Assembly (NCBI RefSeq): GCF_001719045.1
Contig: NZ_CP015423.1
Span: 1,364,001 to 1,428,000 of the forward strand
From: Paenibacillus polymyxa
GTDB taxonomy: Bacteria > Bacillota > Bacilli > Paenibacillales > Paenibacillaceae
Length of the DNA stretch: 64,000 bases
Direction: 5' to 3'
Below, in pieces: positions 8,800 to 16,576 of this stretch. The position numbers and the translations under genes were made by a program. Positions within the stretch are counted from its first letter, which is position 1, and every line of letters starts with the position of its first letter. The notes beneath the pieces are model-generated. The model saw only the letters and a list, made by a program, of their open reading frames with translations. It had not been told where the DNA came from and did no database searches.

Positions 8800-9729
8800 T
8801 TAATAAACCTGCTCTTTATAGAAAAATCCGAAGGAAAGTTCCCGTTCTGGATCTTGAAGACGGCGAACTTCATCCAGCCAGCTTTCATCATAAGCATAAG
8901 CATCCGGGTCAGCTGTATAAGTATCTATTGCTTTACGATAAGCACGAACAACCGCCTCATTGTAAGCCGTAGGTTTCAATAAGCCCTCGATCTTAAAGCT
9001 ATGCACGCCCGCCTCCATTAGAATATGCAGGTCCTCCATGATGCAAAAATCATCTGAACTCATAATATGTGTCCCATTAATATCCTCGTAGATGGGGAAC
9101 TTTTCTTCCTTCCGCTCTGCTTCAATCAGAAACAAGCCGCGCCCTCTGCCCAAATCGCCTTCTACATTACGTCCCTGATGCAGCATATAACTTTGAACAA
9201 GCTTACGCTTGGAGTGATAAATATTGGTCATACCATGTACCTGAACCTGTGCTTCTATGTTCAACTTTGGTATCATTTCGGTAATTTCATCCATACTGAG
9301 CTCACGAGCCAAAATGACCCGAGAAGCCCCTTTTTCACCCCAATAGTTGGCGGTTGCGAAGTTGGTGGAGATCATCTCACCGTTCCAGAACAGTTTAAGA
9401 TGCGGAGCATACTCCTTCACGGCCATGAGCACTGCGGGATCATTAAACTCAATGGCATCAATGCCGCATCCAGCTAGGGCCTGCACATATTCGGGAAGGA
9501 GCGGCAATAGCTCGTTCGTCATCAAATTCGTCATGGATACATATACCTGTGCCGTATGCTTGCGTGCCTCTTCCACCACTTCACGGATTTGGTCAGGGGT
9601 AAAATGTCCCGGCAGCCGCATTCCAAAGCGGTCATCTCCAATAAGTAATGCAGTAGCTCCAGCCTCCAGCATATGGCGGGCATCCTCCGGAGAGCTGGCA
9701 GTTGCCAGTAGTTCGGGTTTGTAAGCCAT
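8800..9729 (-). CDS. U32 family protein, TrhP1/YrrN-like partner subunit
   Basis: This 309-residue U32 protein begins with the family core (ELLATASSPEDARHMLEAG) but lacks the C-terminal extension of its neighbour. At the site equivalent to MCSSFSGRC it has HGMTNIYHSKRK, with no cysteine cluster. That asymmetry fits a two-subunit arrangement in which only the longer protein carries the metal centre. The start follows the mltG stop by 11 bases with a good GGAGGTG ribosome site, so translation is tightly linked to mltG. By homology to YrrN it should take part in tRNA wobble uridine hydroxylation. Confidence 0.85.
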   Translation of the reverse strand: MAYKPELLATASSPEDARHMLEAGATALLIGDDRFGMRLPGHFTPDQIREVVEEARKHTAQVYVSMTNLMTNELLPLLPEYVQALAGCGIDAIEFNDPAVLMAVKEYAPHLKLFWNGEMISTNFATANYWGEKGASRVILARELSMDEITEMIPKLNIEAQVQVHGMTNIYHSKRKLVQSYMLHQGRNVEGDLGRGRGLFLIEAERKEEKFPIYEDINGTHIMSSDDFCIMEDLHILMEAGVHSFKIEGLLKPTAYNEAVVRAYRKAIDTYTADPDAYAYDESWLDEVRRLQDPERELSFGFFYKEQVY

Positions 9730-9740
9730 AGGCTCACCTC

Positions 9741-10793
9741 CTAATTTGTCTTACGGTTACTTACCTGAATGTTATGCAAATGTTCTTTATACGTTTTGGC
9801 AAACAAATGTTCATGTGTCCCATCTTTTTTGGTCACATAGAATAAATAATCTGTAGCTTTTGGCTGTAAAGCCGCTATCACTGAGTTTAGACTGGGACTT
9901 GCAATCGGCCCTGGCGGAAGTCCCAGATGCAAATACGTATTATAAGGGCTTTTCACAGCCAAATCCTTGTAATACAGCCGTTCTTTTTGCTTGTCCAGCA
10001 TATATTGAACCGTAGCATCAATTTCCAGCTTCTTCCCCTGTTTGAGCCGGTTATAAATGACGCCAGCTACTACAGATCGCTCATCTTCCACAACCACTTC
10101 GCGCTCTACGAGAGAAGCAACTGTCAGCAGTTGATGCAGCGTTTTATCCCTCTGTTTCAGCTTGGCATCCAAATCGGAAACAGTCTCCAGCCGCTTTTGT
10201 GTCTGTTCTAGCATCACCTGTATAATATCTTTGGCCGTACTGCCCTTTTTCAGCTCATAGGTTTCCGGAAAAAGATAGCCCTCCAGCGCATAGCGAAGCC
10301 CCGCCTGCTTTGGAATGTCCCGCACTAGCGCGACGTCAAAAGCGGACGGATCGTTGGCCAGCTGCAAAAATTGCTGCCGATCTGCCAATCCTTCCTTTTG
10401 CAGCTTATCAGCCATCTGTCTAATCGTAAAACCTTCCGGGATTGTAAACCGAATCATTTCCTCTTTGACAACATCTCCGGCCGATAACTTAGTAATCAAC
10501 TGATCAAAGGTTGCGCCAGGCTGCGCTTCATATTTTCCGGCCTGAAATGCGCTTCCTTGCTGTTTGAATTTCACATAAGCCTTAAACACGAACGCATTAC
10601 GTATAAGTCCCTTCTGCTCCAGCGTATCTGCAATTGCCGATGTTCCTGTTCCCTGCACCACCGTAAAAGCAACGGGTTGTGCTTGGGGCTGAACAGGCTG
10701 CATGGCATTCCAAATATAGAGGGTTGCCCCTCCTGCTATAATGATAAGCAGTAGAAACAACGTAAACATCCTCGTCCTTCGCTTCACATCCAC
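9741..10793 (-). CDS. mltG: Endolytic murein transglycosylase MltG (YceG-like)
   Basis: MltG cleaves nascent glycan strands at the membrane and is thought to set glycan chain length. Residues 9-30 form the single membrane anchor. A LysM-like module follows, then the YceG domain with LEGYLFPETY at 170-179 and the catalytic glutamate in SLVERE (E230). The length of 350 residues is normal. The GTG start has AAGGAG eight bases upstream. A strong terminator ends only about 20 bases before the start, which leaves no room for a promoter. Expression must therefore come from read-through of the DUF1292/ruvX/ireB transcript or from a promoter inside the upstream gene. In B. subtilis the equivalent gene is yrrL. 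Confidence 0.93.
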   Translation of the reverse strand: MDVKRRTRMFTLFLLLIIIAGGATLYIWNAMQPVQPQAQPVAFTVVQGTGTSAIADTLEQKGLIRNAFVFKAYVKFKQQGSAFQAGKYEAQPGATFDQLITKLSAGDVVKEEMIRFTIPEGFTIRQMADKLQKEGLADRQQFLQLANDPSAFDVALVRDIPKQAGLRYALEGYLFPETYELKKGSTAKDIIQVMLEQTQKRLETVSDLDAKLKQRDKTLHQLLTVASLVEREVVVEDERSVVAGVIYNRLKQGKKLEIDATVQYMLDKQKERLYYKDLAVKSPYNTYLHLGLPPGPIASPSLNSVIAALQPKATDYLFYVTKKDGTHEHLFAKTYKEHLHNIQVSNRKTN

Positions 10794-10812
10794 CCAACTC
10801 CTTCACAGCCAA

Positions 10813-10836
10813 AAAGGGCGGACTGGTCCGCCCTTT
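10813..10836 (-). terminator. Strong hairpin terminator or attenuator directly before mltG
   Basis: AAAGGGCGGAC pairs perfectly with GTCCGCCCTTT around a two-base loop, followed on the minus strand by TTTTT. It sits between the DUF1292 stop and the mltG ribosome site, within an otherwise continuous operon. Confidence 0.85.
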
Positions 10837-10863
10837 CAGGTTTGATCTCATCGCTATCCAGAC

Positions 10864-11169
10864 TTACAGTTCTTCCGGCAACGTACATTCATCGTACAGT
10901 TCGGAAATATCTTCCCACTCATCATCATCTTCAATGGTGGTGATGGAGATTTCGCCGTCTGTGGATGAGCTTACATGGTATAGTTCATGTTCGCCAACAG
11001 CAGCCCCAGGTCTACGCAATACAGCGTACCGTTGTTCACCTACCTTGAACTCTGCTTCCAATTCCATGCGAATTGCATGGCCCTGTTCATCCTGTAACTC
11101 TACATCGCCGTCGAACGTTTCCTTCAAATCAGAGGTCCAACTCAGGTCTTCACGTGAATAGCTCGTCAT
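10864..11169 (-). CDS. DUF1292 domain protein (second of a tandem pair)
   Basis: This acidic 101-residue protein has a DUF1292-like pattern: a short beta-rich region with LQDEQGHAIRMELEAEF and an acidic tail (IEDDDEWEDISELYDE). It overlaps the upstream DUF1292 gene by four bases, so the two are translationally coupled. Bacillus has only one such gene (yrzB) here, so this looks like a local duplication that has diverged. The function of DUF1292 is unknown. Confidence 0.75.
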   Translation of the reverse strand: MTSYSREDLSWTSDLKETFDGDVELQDEQGHAIRMELEAEFKVGEQRYAVLRRPGAAVGEHELYHVSSSTDGEISITTIEDDDEWEDISELYDECTLPEEL

Positions 11170-11462
11170 TTCCCGTCTTCCTCTTCCTCTACAAATGTAT
11201 TAAAGGTCTCTTCGACGATTTCCCATTCGGCATCGTCTTGGATCACAAACAATTTAATATCATCGCCTTCTTCCTCATAACGGAAGGCGTACACATCGGA
11301 CTCATCAGCTTCAGGGTCCACTGGCGCAACCATCATGTACTTCGCTTCGGAACCATCTACCTCAAACTTCATAATGACCTCGAACTCTTCCTCGTTGCCC
11401 TCGTCATCGGCAATATAAATAATTTCCGGCTCTTCTTCCATACCCACTTGATTTTCAGCCAT
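11166..11462 (-). CDS. DUF1292 domain protein (YrzB-like)
   Basis: This 98-residue, strongly acidic protein fits the YrzB/UPF0473 family: I.DDEGNEEEFEVIMKFEVDGSEAKYMMV, then a VFAFR-like YAFRYEEEGDD segment and D.AEWEIVEETFN. The gene follows ruvX by 13 bases and overlaps the next DUF1292 gene by four. Its position after ireB-ruvX is conserved in Bacillales. No biochemical role is established. Confidence 0.85.
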   Translation of the reverse strand: MAENQVGMEEEPEIIYIADDEGNEEEFEVIMKFEVDGSEAKYMMVAPVDPEADESDVYAFRYEEEGDDIKLFVIQDDAEWEIVEETFNTFVEEEEDGK

Positions 11463-11475
11463 TACGAAATCCCCC

Positions 11476-11892
11476 TCACCTTGTACTGTGTGCGTCCAAA
11501 TAGTTTTGCAAGATCAGGCTTGCGGCCAGTTTATCTACCACCTGCTTGCGTTTTTTTCGGCTGACGTCGGCCTCCAGAAGCGCACGCTCCGCCGAACGCG
11601 TCGTCAGCCGTTCATCCCAAAGGTGAACGGGTAAACCCAGTAACTCCTTGAGTCGGTTCGCAAACTCGATGCAAATCTCACCGCGTGGACCCACGGTTCC
11701 GTTCATGTTTTTCGGCAAGCCTACAACAACCTCGCCGACCTCATTGTCACGAACCAAATTTGCAATTTTACCGAACTCGCTGTCGTCACCGCGTCGTTCT
11801 ATGACTTCCAATCCTTGGGCGGTCCAGCCGAAGGCATCACTTACGGCGACCCCAATTCGGCGATCCCCGTAATCCAATCCCATTACTTTCAT
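11476..11892 (-). CDS. ruvX: Holliday junction resolvase-like protein RuvX (YqgF family)
   Basis: This 138-residue RNase H-fold protein has the family signature at its start (GLDYGDRRIGVAVSD), the VVGLPKNMNGT motif and the conserved DERLTT. YqgF proteins have been linked to Holliday junction cleavage and to pre-16S rRNA 5' maturation in different bacteria, so the exact role is unsettled. It lies nine bases after ireB and upstream of the DUF1292 pair (B. subtilis yrrK position). Confidence 0.9.
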   Translation of the reverse strand: MKVMGLDYGDRRIGVAVSDAFGWTAQGLEVIERRGDDSEFGKIANLVRDNEVGEVVVGLPKNMNGTVGPRGEICIEFANRLKELLGLPVHLWDERLTTRSAERALLEADVSRKKRKQVVDKLAASLILQNYLDAHSTR

Positions 11893-11901
11893 GCCTGTCT
11901 C

Positions 11902-12162
11902 CTAACGGTGCTTGGCGAGATAGAAACGAACCAATTCTTCAATCAACTCATCGCGCTCTTTTTTACGTACCAGGCTTCTGGCATTATTATGCCGTGGCAC
12001 ATAAGCCGGATCACCGGATAGCAAATAGCCGACGATTTGATTGATCGGATTGTATTCTTTTTCCACCAGCGCATCATATACGGTCAACAAAATCTCCTGA
12101 GCAGAAGCTTCCTTCTCATCTGCCTTGACATTAAATTTGACCGTTTTGTCCATGGAATCCAT
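11902..12162 (-). CDS. ireB: IreB family regulatory phosphoprotein (UPF0297, YrzL-like)
   Basis: This 86-residue protein matches UPF0297 with [30 protein letters not shown] and [10 protein letters not shown] followed by [13 protein letters not shown]. In Enterococcus, IreB is a substrate of the IreK Ser/Thr kinase and affects cephalosporin resistance. A similar link to a PASTA kinase here is inference. I chose the ATG at 12162 because it has AGGTG seven bases upstream and matches the family N-terminus; a longer in-frame ORF reaches 12189. A palindrome lies in its leader. It is the first gene of the ireB-ruvX-DUF1292 group. Confidence 0.88.
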   Translation of the reverse strand: MDSMDKTVKFNVKADEKEASAQEILLTVYDALVEKEYNPINQIVGYLLSGDPAYVPRHNNARSLVRKKERDELIEELVRFYLAKHR

Positions 12163-12183
12163 TGTTGACACCTCGCTTCCACA

Positions 12184-12201
12184 AAACATGTGTACATGTT
12201 T
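12184..12201. promoter_or_regulatory. Operator-like palindrome in the ireB leader
   Basis: AAACATGT and ACATGTTT form perfect eight-base inverted arms around GT. The site lies between the predicted extended -10 element of ireB (12222-12227) and its ribosome site (about 12171). This placement suits a repressor site or an mRNA hairpin. It does not match the Bacillus LexA box. Confidence 0.45.
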
Positions 12202-12221
12202 ATGCCAGCTTATTCTTTTAC

Positions 12222-12230
12222 ATCATACCA
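12222..12230 (-). promoter_or_regulatory. Possible extended -10 promoter of ireB
   Basis: On the minus strand TGG precedes TATGAT, matching TG-N-TATAAT. No convincing -35 element lies 17 bases upstream. It falls in the 137-base gap between alaS and ireB. Confidence 0.35.
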
Positions 12231-12298
12231 TAAGCAAAGCCCTACAAGGAAATATCTAAGCCCGTTTTTTCCCAAAAATCCGCAAAAATTATCGAACT

Positions 12299-14932
12299 TT
12301 ATCCTTGTGAGGCTGCCGACACCAGTTCATGCGCACGTTGAAGTGCTTCGTCCAGCTTGCTGGCATCCTTACCACCGGCTTGCGCCATGTCAGGTCGTCC
12401 GCCACCACCGCCACCACATACGGCAGCAATTTCTTTCACGAGCTTGCCTGCATGAAGTCCAGCCTTGGTATGCTCTGCCGGAACTGCTACGACAAAATTA
12501 ACTTTGTCGTCCATTGCAGCGCCGAGCACCAGCACAGCAGCCGGAAGCTTCCCTTTCAGTTCATCAGCAATCGCACGCAACGCATCCATGCTGGAAGCCT
12601 GCACGCGTGCAGCCAACAGCTGCACCCCGCCTGCTTGCACGACCTGATCGGTCAGCTGGCCTGCCTCAATAACGCTCAGCTTGCTTTGCAGCGATTCATT
12701 TTCACGACTGAGGTCTTTAATTTGTTGCTGCAAAGATTCGATACGCTTAGGTACCTCAGACAGCTTGGATTTTACAAGCCCAGCCGACACCTTCAACAGC
12801 TCTAATTGACCTTCCATATATTCAAAGCCAAAACGTCCGGTCACCGCTTCAATACGACGTACACCTGATCCAATGCCGCTCTCGCTGACAAGCTTGAACA
12901 AGCCAATTTGCGAAGTATTGCTGACATGACAGCCACCGCATAGTTCAATGCTGTAATCGCCTACCTTAACGACCCGTACGATATCTCCATACTTTTCACC
13001 GAACAGCGCCATTGCTCCGAGAGCCTTGGCTTCATCAATCGGTTTCAGTTCAATATTAACGTCCAGTTGGCTCCAGATGGCACGGTTTACACGCAGTTCA
13101 ATATCCGCCAGCTCTTCTGGTGTAATGCTTCCAAAATGGGAGAAGTCAAAACGCAGACGCCCAGGCTCTACCAAAGAACCCGCCTGATTGACATGGTCAC
13201 CCAGCACTTCTTTAAGCGCTTTGTGAAGCAAATGTGTAGCCGTATGGTTTTTCTCAATTTCTCCACGTGAAGCTTGATCTACTTCTGCTTTCACCGTATC
13301 GCCAACGTTCAGCTCGCCGGCTTCTACAACAACCTGATGCACATGCTGACCTTGTGGCGCCTTAAACAGCCCTTCGACCTTCGCGGTTACCGTACCTCCA
13401 CGCAGCAAGCCTTGATCACTGACTTGTCCTCCGCTTTCGGCATAGAAAGGGGTCACATCCAGCACGACCTGACAAGACTGCCCTTCACTAACACTGTCCA
13501 CCAGTGCATCTTCATATACAATCGCCACAATTTTAGACTCAGTTATGAGGTCATTATATCCAACAAATTCACTTTTAACCGCCAGATCGGACAAAGCTCC
13601 GCCCTGAATCTTCATGCTGGCGCTATCCTGATGAGCATCACGGGCACGTTTGCGTTGCTCCTGCATCGCTTCATCAAAACCTTCTCGGTCTACTTTCAAG
13701 CCTTGCTCGTCCGCATAATCCTCTGTAAGATCGAACGGGAACCCGTACGTATCATACAGTTTGAAGGCATCTGCTCCGCTAATGACATTGCGACCTTCGG
13801 CCTTCGCCTGAGCACTGATATCGGACAAAATGGCCAATCCATCTGTCAGTGTTTCATGGAAGCGTTCCTCTTCCGTTTTGATCACTTTGATGATGAAATC
13901 ACGCTTGTCCACTACCTCAGGGTAATACACACCCATGACATCCCCAACGGTTTCCACCAGCTCAAACATAAATGGACGGTTCATGCCGAGCATTTTTCCA
14001 TAGCGCACAGCCCGGCGCAGCAAACGGCGGATCACGTAACCCCGTCCTTCATTAGAAGGCAGCACACCGTCACCAATTGCAAAAGCTACGGTGCGGACAT
14101 GGTCAGCAATAACCTTAAGAGCCACGTCACTGTCCACATTTTCGTTATATTTGACTCCTGCCATCGCCGCTGTTTTTTGGATGAGTGGCTGGAAGATATC
14201 CGTATCAAAGTTGGAATCCACATTTTGCAAAATGGATGCAAAACGCTCTAATCCAGCCCCTGTATCAATATTTTTGTTTGGAAGCGGCGTATAGCTGCCG
14301 TCTTTGTTATGGTTGAATTGTGAGAATACGAGGTTCCACACTTCCAGATAACGCTCATTTTCTCCCCCTGGATACATTTCAGGGTCCGTCATGTCGCTAC
14401 CGTAGGCTTCGCCACGATCATAAAAGATTTCCGTACAAGGTCCACAAGGGCCTTCACCAATATCCCAGAAGTTATCTTCCAGTTTGATGATACGTTCGGC
14501 AGGAAGTCCAACTTTTTCGTTCCACAGCTTGTACGCTTCCTCATCCTCAGGATACACAGTTACAGCCAGACGTTCCGGATCAAAACCAATCCATTTCGGG
14601 TCCGTCAGAAACTCCCATGCCCATGTAATGACTTCTTCCTTAAAATAGTCACCAATGGAAAAGTTGCCGAGCATTTCGAAAAAAGTATGATGACGGCGCG
14701 TTTTACCGACATTCTCAATGTCGTTCGTCCGGATACATTTTTGCGAATTGGCAATACGCGGATTCTCCGGCTTCACACGTCCGTCAAAATAAGGCTTAAG
14801 CGGCGCCATACCCGCATTAATCCACAGCAGGGAAGGATCTTTATGTGGAACAAGCGGTGCGCTTGGTTCAATCACATGTCCCTTGCTTTCAAAAAACTCC
14901 AGCCATTTGGAGCGGATTTCACTAGCTTTCAT
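12299..14932 (-). CDS. alaS: Alanine--tRNA ligase
   Basis: AlaS charges tRNA-Ala with alanine and edits mischarged serine and glycine. The 877-residue length is standard. It has the class II aminoacylation core ([36 protein letters not shown] split over motifs 1-2), the editing domain with HTATHLLH and CGGCHVSNT zinc-site motifs, and a C-terminal DHHA1/coiled-coil region ending in a glycine-rich [15 protein letters not shown] lies ten bases before the ATG. An alanine T-box and a strong sigma-A promoter precede it, so expression should rise when tRNA-Ala is uncharged. Confidence 0.97.
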   Translation of the reverse strand: MKASEIRSKWLEFFESKGHVIEPSAPLVPHKDPSLLWINAGMAPLKPYFDGRVKPENPRIANSQKCIRTNDIENVGKTRRHHTFFEMLGNFSIGDYFKEEVITWAWEFLTDPKWIGFDPERLAVTVYPEDEEAYKLWNEKVGLPAERIIKLEDNFWDIGEGPCGPCTEIFYDRGEAYGSDMTDPEMYPGGENERYLEVWNLVFSQFNHNKDGSYTPLPNKNIDTGAGLERFASILQNVDSNFDTDIFQPLIQKTAAMAGVKYNENVDSDVALKVIADHVRTVAFAIGDGVLPSNEGRGYVIRRLLRRAVRYGKMLGMNRPFMFELVETVGDVMGVYYPEVVDKRDFIIKVIKTEEERFHETLTDGLAILSDISAQAKAEGRNVISGADAFKLYDTYGFPFDLTEDYADEQGLKVDREGFDEAMQEQRKRARDAHQDSASMKIQGGALSDLAVKSEFVGYNDLITESKIVAIVYEDALVDSVSEGQSCQVVLDVTPFYAESGGQVSDQGLLRGGTVTAKVEGLFKAPQGQHVHQVVVEAGELNVGDTVKAEVDQASRGEIEKNHTATHLLHKALKEVLGDHVNQAGSLVEPGRLRFDFSHFGSITPEELADIELRVNRAIWSQLDVNIELKPIDEAKALGAMALFGEKYGDIVRVVKVGDYSIELCGGCHVSNTSQIGLFKLVSESGIGSGVRRIEAVTGRFGFEYMEGQLELLKVSAGLVKSKLSEVPKRIESLQQQIKDLSRENESLQSKLSVIEAGQLTDQVVQAGGVQLLAARVQASSMDALRAIADELKGKLPAAVLVLGAAMDDKVNFVVAVPAEHTKAGLHAGKLVKEIAAVCGGGGGGRPDMAQAGGKDASKLDEALQRAHELVSAASQG

Positions 14933-14990
14933 ATAAGTAGCCTCCTAATTATGGTGTCACTGGTTCCTGGCACTGGCCATAAAAAAACAG

Positions 14991-15212
14991 AAAAACGCCC
15001 CTGAACGGATCAGGGACGATTGTATCGCGGTACCACCCTGGTTAACGCCGTCCCCTCTGTACGAAATGCCCATGCGCAAGCTGCACACCAACATTTGCTT
15101 AACGGACGATCGATCGCCTTGTTTTCACTGGTAACGGGAGCATCCCGGCGGGTTCAGCCCGCACTTCGAAATGAGCTTTCCCTACTGGATAAACACATTT
15201 AAACATACTCAA
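14991..15212 (-). promoter_or_regulatory. Alanine T-box leader of alaS
   Basis: The minus-strand leader contains the T-box core AACCAGGGTGGTACCGCG (about 15025-15043). It ends in a terminator whose arms CGTCCCTGA and TTCAGGGGCG are followed by TTTTT (14991-15018). The variable base of TGGN is T, which pairs with the A73 discriminator of tRNA-Ala. AGTA and a GCT trinucleotide (15139-15141, inside GGATGCTCCC) suggest an alanine specifier. Stem I looks shorter than usual, so the specifier placement is uncertain. Confidence 0.9.
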
Positions 15213-15215
15213 TTC

Positions 15216-15244
15216 AGTATATCCGTGTCATTTAGCCGTGTCAA
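15216..15244 (-). promoter_or_regulatory. Sigma-A promoter of the alaS T-box transcript
   Basis: TTGACA (15239-15244), a 17-base spacer and TATACT (15216-15221) on the minus strand form a near-consensus promoter immediately upstream of the T-box leader. Confidence 0.85.
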
Positions 15245-15283
15245 CGCGATTTCAGACAAGATACATACGGTGTATGGACAAAA

Positions 15284-16351
15284 TCAGATTGTTTTCCGCT
15301 TCACATAATAAGCAAAAAAATGCTGAAGTCCTACCTTTAAAACCGCCATCACGGGAACCGCTAAAATCAAGCCGGTAATTCCCGCAATTTCCCCACCCAC
15401 TAGCAAAGCGAAAATAATGGCTATCGGATGCAGATGCAACGTTCGTCCCACCACCTGAGGAGAGATGACATTGCTCTCCAACACTTGAATACAGGTGTTA
15501 ACGACCACGACCAAAAGCACCATTTTTAAGGAGACCGTAGAAGCCATGACTACTGCCGGAGCGGCTCCCAAAAAGGGGCCTAAATACGGAACGATGTTAA
15601 AAACCGCAACCACTCCTGCCAGCAACAGCGCATAAGGCATGCCAATGAGCATATAGCCGAGATAAGCCATCACTCCAATAATGACGCATACCAGTAATTG
15701 TCCCCTGACATAGTTGCCAAGCGCCTGATCAATTTCCTTAAGTACCGTTACAATCGCCTTGCGACGAGAACGCGGGAGGTAAGACACAATCGTCCGCTCG
15801 AACACATCAAAATCCTTCAAAATATAAAAAATGAGGAACGGTACAATGAACACATTGAACAGCATGTTGATCATCCCGCCAATGTTATCCATAAAGGTAG
15901 AAATCCCTGTTGCCATCCGATTCTCTAGTTGGAAAAACCATTGATTCATACCCGTTCGCACCCCTTGGGGCAAAATGCCGCTATCCATACTCGTCATTAA
16001 TCCCTGTGCATGTATGGTCAGCTCAGGCAGATGCTCATTCAGCTCATCCAGTTGTTCAATGAACATTGGAATCAGGTTCATCAGAATCACAACAAGACTG
16101 GCTAAAAACACAGCATAGATGAGCAGCACAGCTACGCTTCGAGGCACCTTGCGACCGCCCAGCATACTGACAACGGGATTAAGTACATAGGAGATGATCA
16201 TCGCTACCGCAAACGGAGCAATGATTGTTTTCAGAAATTCATACAAATGCAAAAACAAAGGTCGCAGCAGCCAGATAAAATATAGAATGACAAGTCCCAG
16301 CAGCGTCCATATTCCGTACCGGAACAGTCTACTTTTCGTTAATTGCTCCAT
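15284..16351 (-). CDS. AI-2E family transporter (YrrI-like)
   Basis: This 355-residue membrane protein of the PF01594 family has two N-terminal helices (about 12-65), a soluble amphipathic region, then a cluster of C-terminal helices with NIVPYLGPFLGA and the VVGRTLHLHPIAI motif typical of the family. It occupies the B. subtilis yrrI position upstream of alaS but has no visible terminator before the alaS promoter. The substrate is unknown. It is a paralogue of the gene at 1729-2883 and only moderately similar to it. GGGGG lies eight bases before the ATG. Confidence 0.87.
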   Translation of the reverse strand: MEQLTKSRLFRYGIWTLLGLVILYFIWLLRPLFLHLYEFLKTIIAPFAVAMIISYVLNPVVSMLGGRKVPRSVAVLLIYAVFLASLVVILMNLIPMFIEQLDELNEHLPELTIHAQGLMTSMDSGILPQGVRTGMNQWFFQLENRMATGISTFMDNIGGMINMLFNVFIVPFLIFYILKDFDVFERTIVSYLPRSRRKAIVTVLKEIDQALGNYVRGQLLVCVIIGVMAYLGYMLIGMPYALLLAGVVAVFNIVPYLGPFLGAAPAVVMASTVSLKMVLLVVVVNTCIQVLESNVISPQVVGRTLHLHPIAIIFALLVGGEIAGITGLILAVPVMAVLKVGLQHFFAYYVKRKTI

Positions 16352-16493
16352 TTCGTGCCCCCTTACCGGACTAGCCTCCTTTAAGTATATGCCTGTACCT
16401 CTACTTTAATCCTTCCCGCGAGTCTGGAGGCCTTAACTTGGAAAAACTTTCTATAATGATTATGAAGAAAGAATGAAAACAATTGAAAATGAT

Positions 16494-16521
16494 TAACAAA
16501 TTCAAATCTATCTGACGATAT
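16494..16521 (+). promoter_or_regulatory. Possible sigma-D (motility) promoter of the chemoreceptor gene
   Basis: TAAC (16494-16497) and GACGATAT (16514-16521) separated by 16 bases resemble the sigma-D consensus TAAA-N15-GCCGATAT. It is 55 bases upstream of a chemoreceptor start, which is a usual target of sigma-D. The -35 element is imperfect. Confidence 0.35.
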
Positions 16522-16576
16522 AAGTACAAAGCACTATATTAAGCTTTCACATTTCTGAAACATCGGGGGTCGTAAC

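Noticed and set aside
13274..14251. 325-codon ORF antisense to alaS
   Set aside because: It lies wholly within the conserved alaS coding region and has no protein-family features; a shadow ORF.
16455..16500. Fur-box-like ATAATGATTATG and GAAAATGATTA near the chemoreceptor promoter
   Set aside because: Only half-site similarity in A/T-rich DNA; no proper 19-base inverted repeat.
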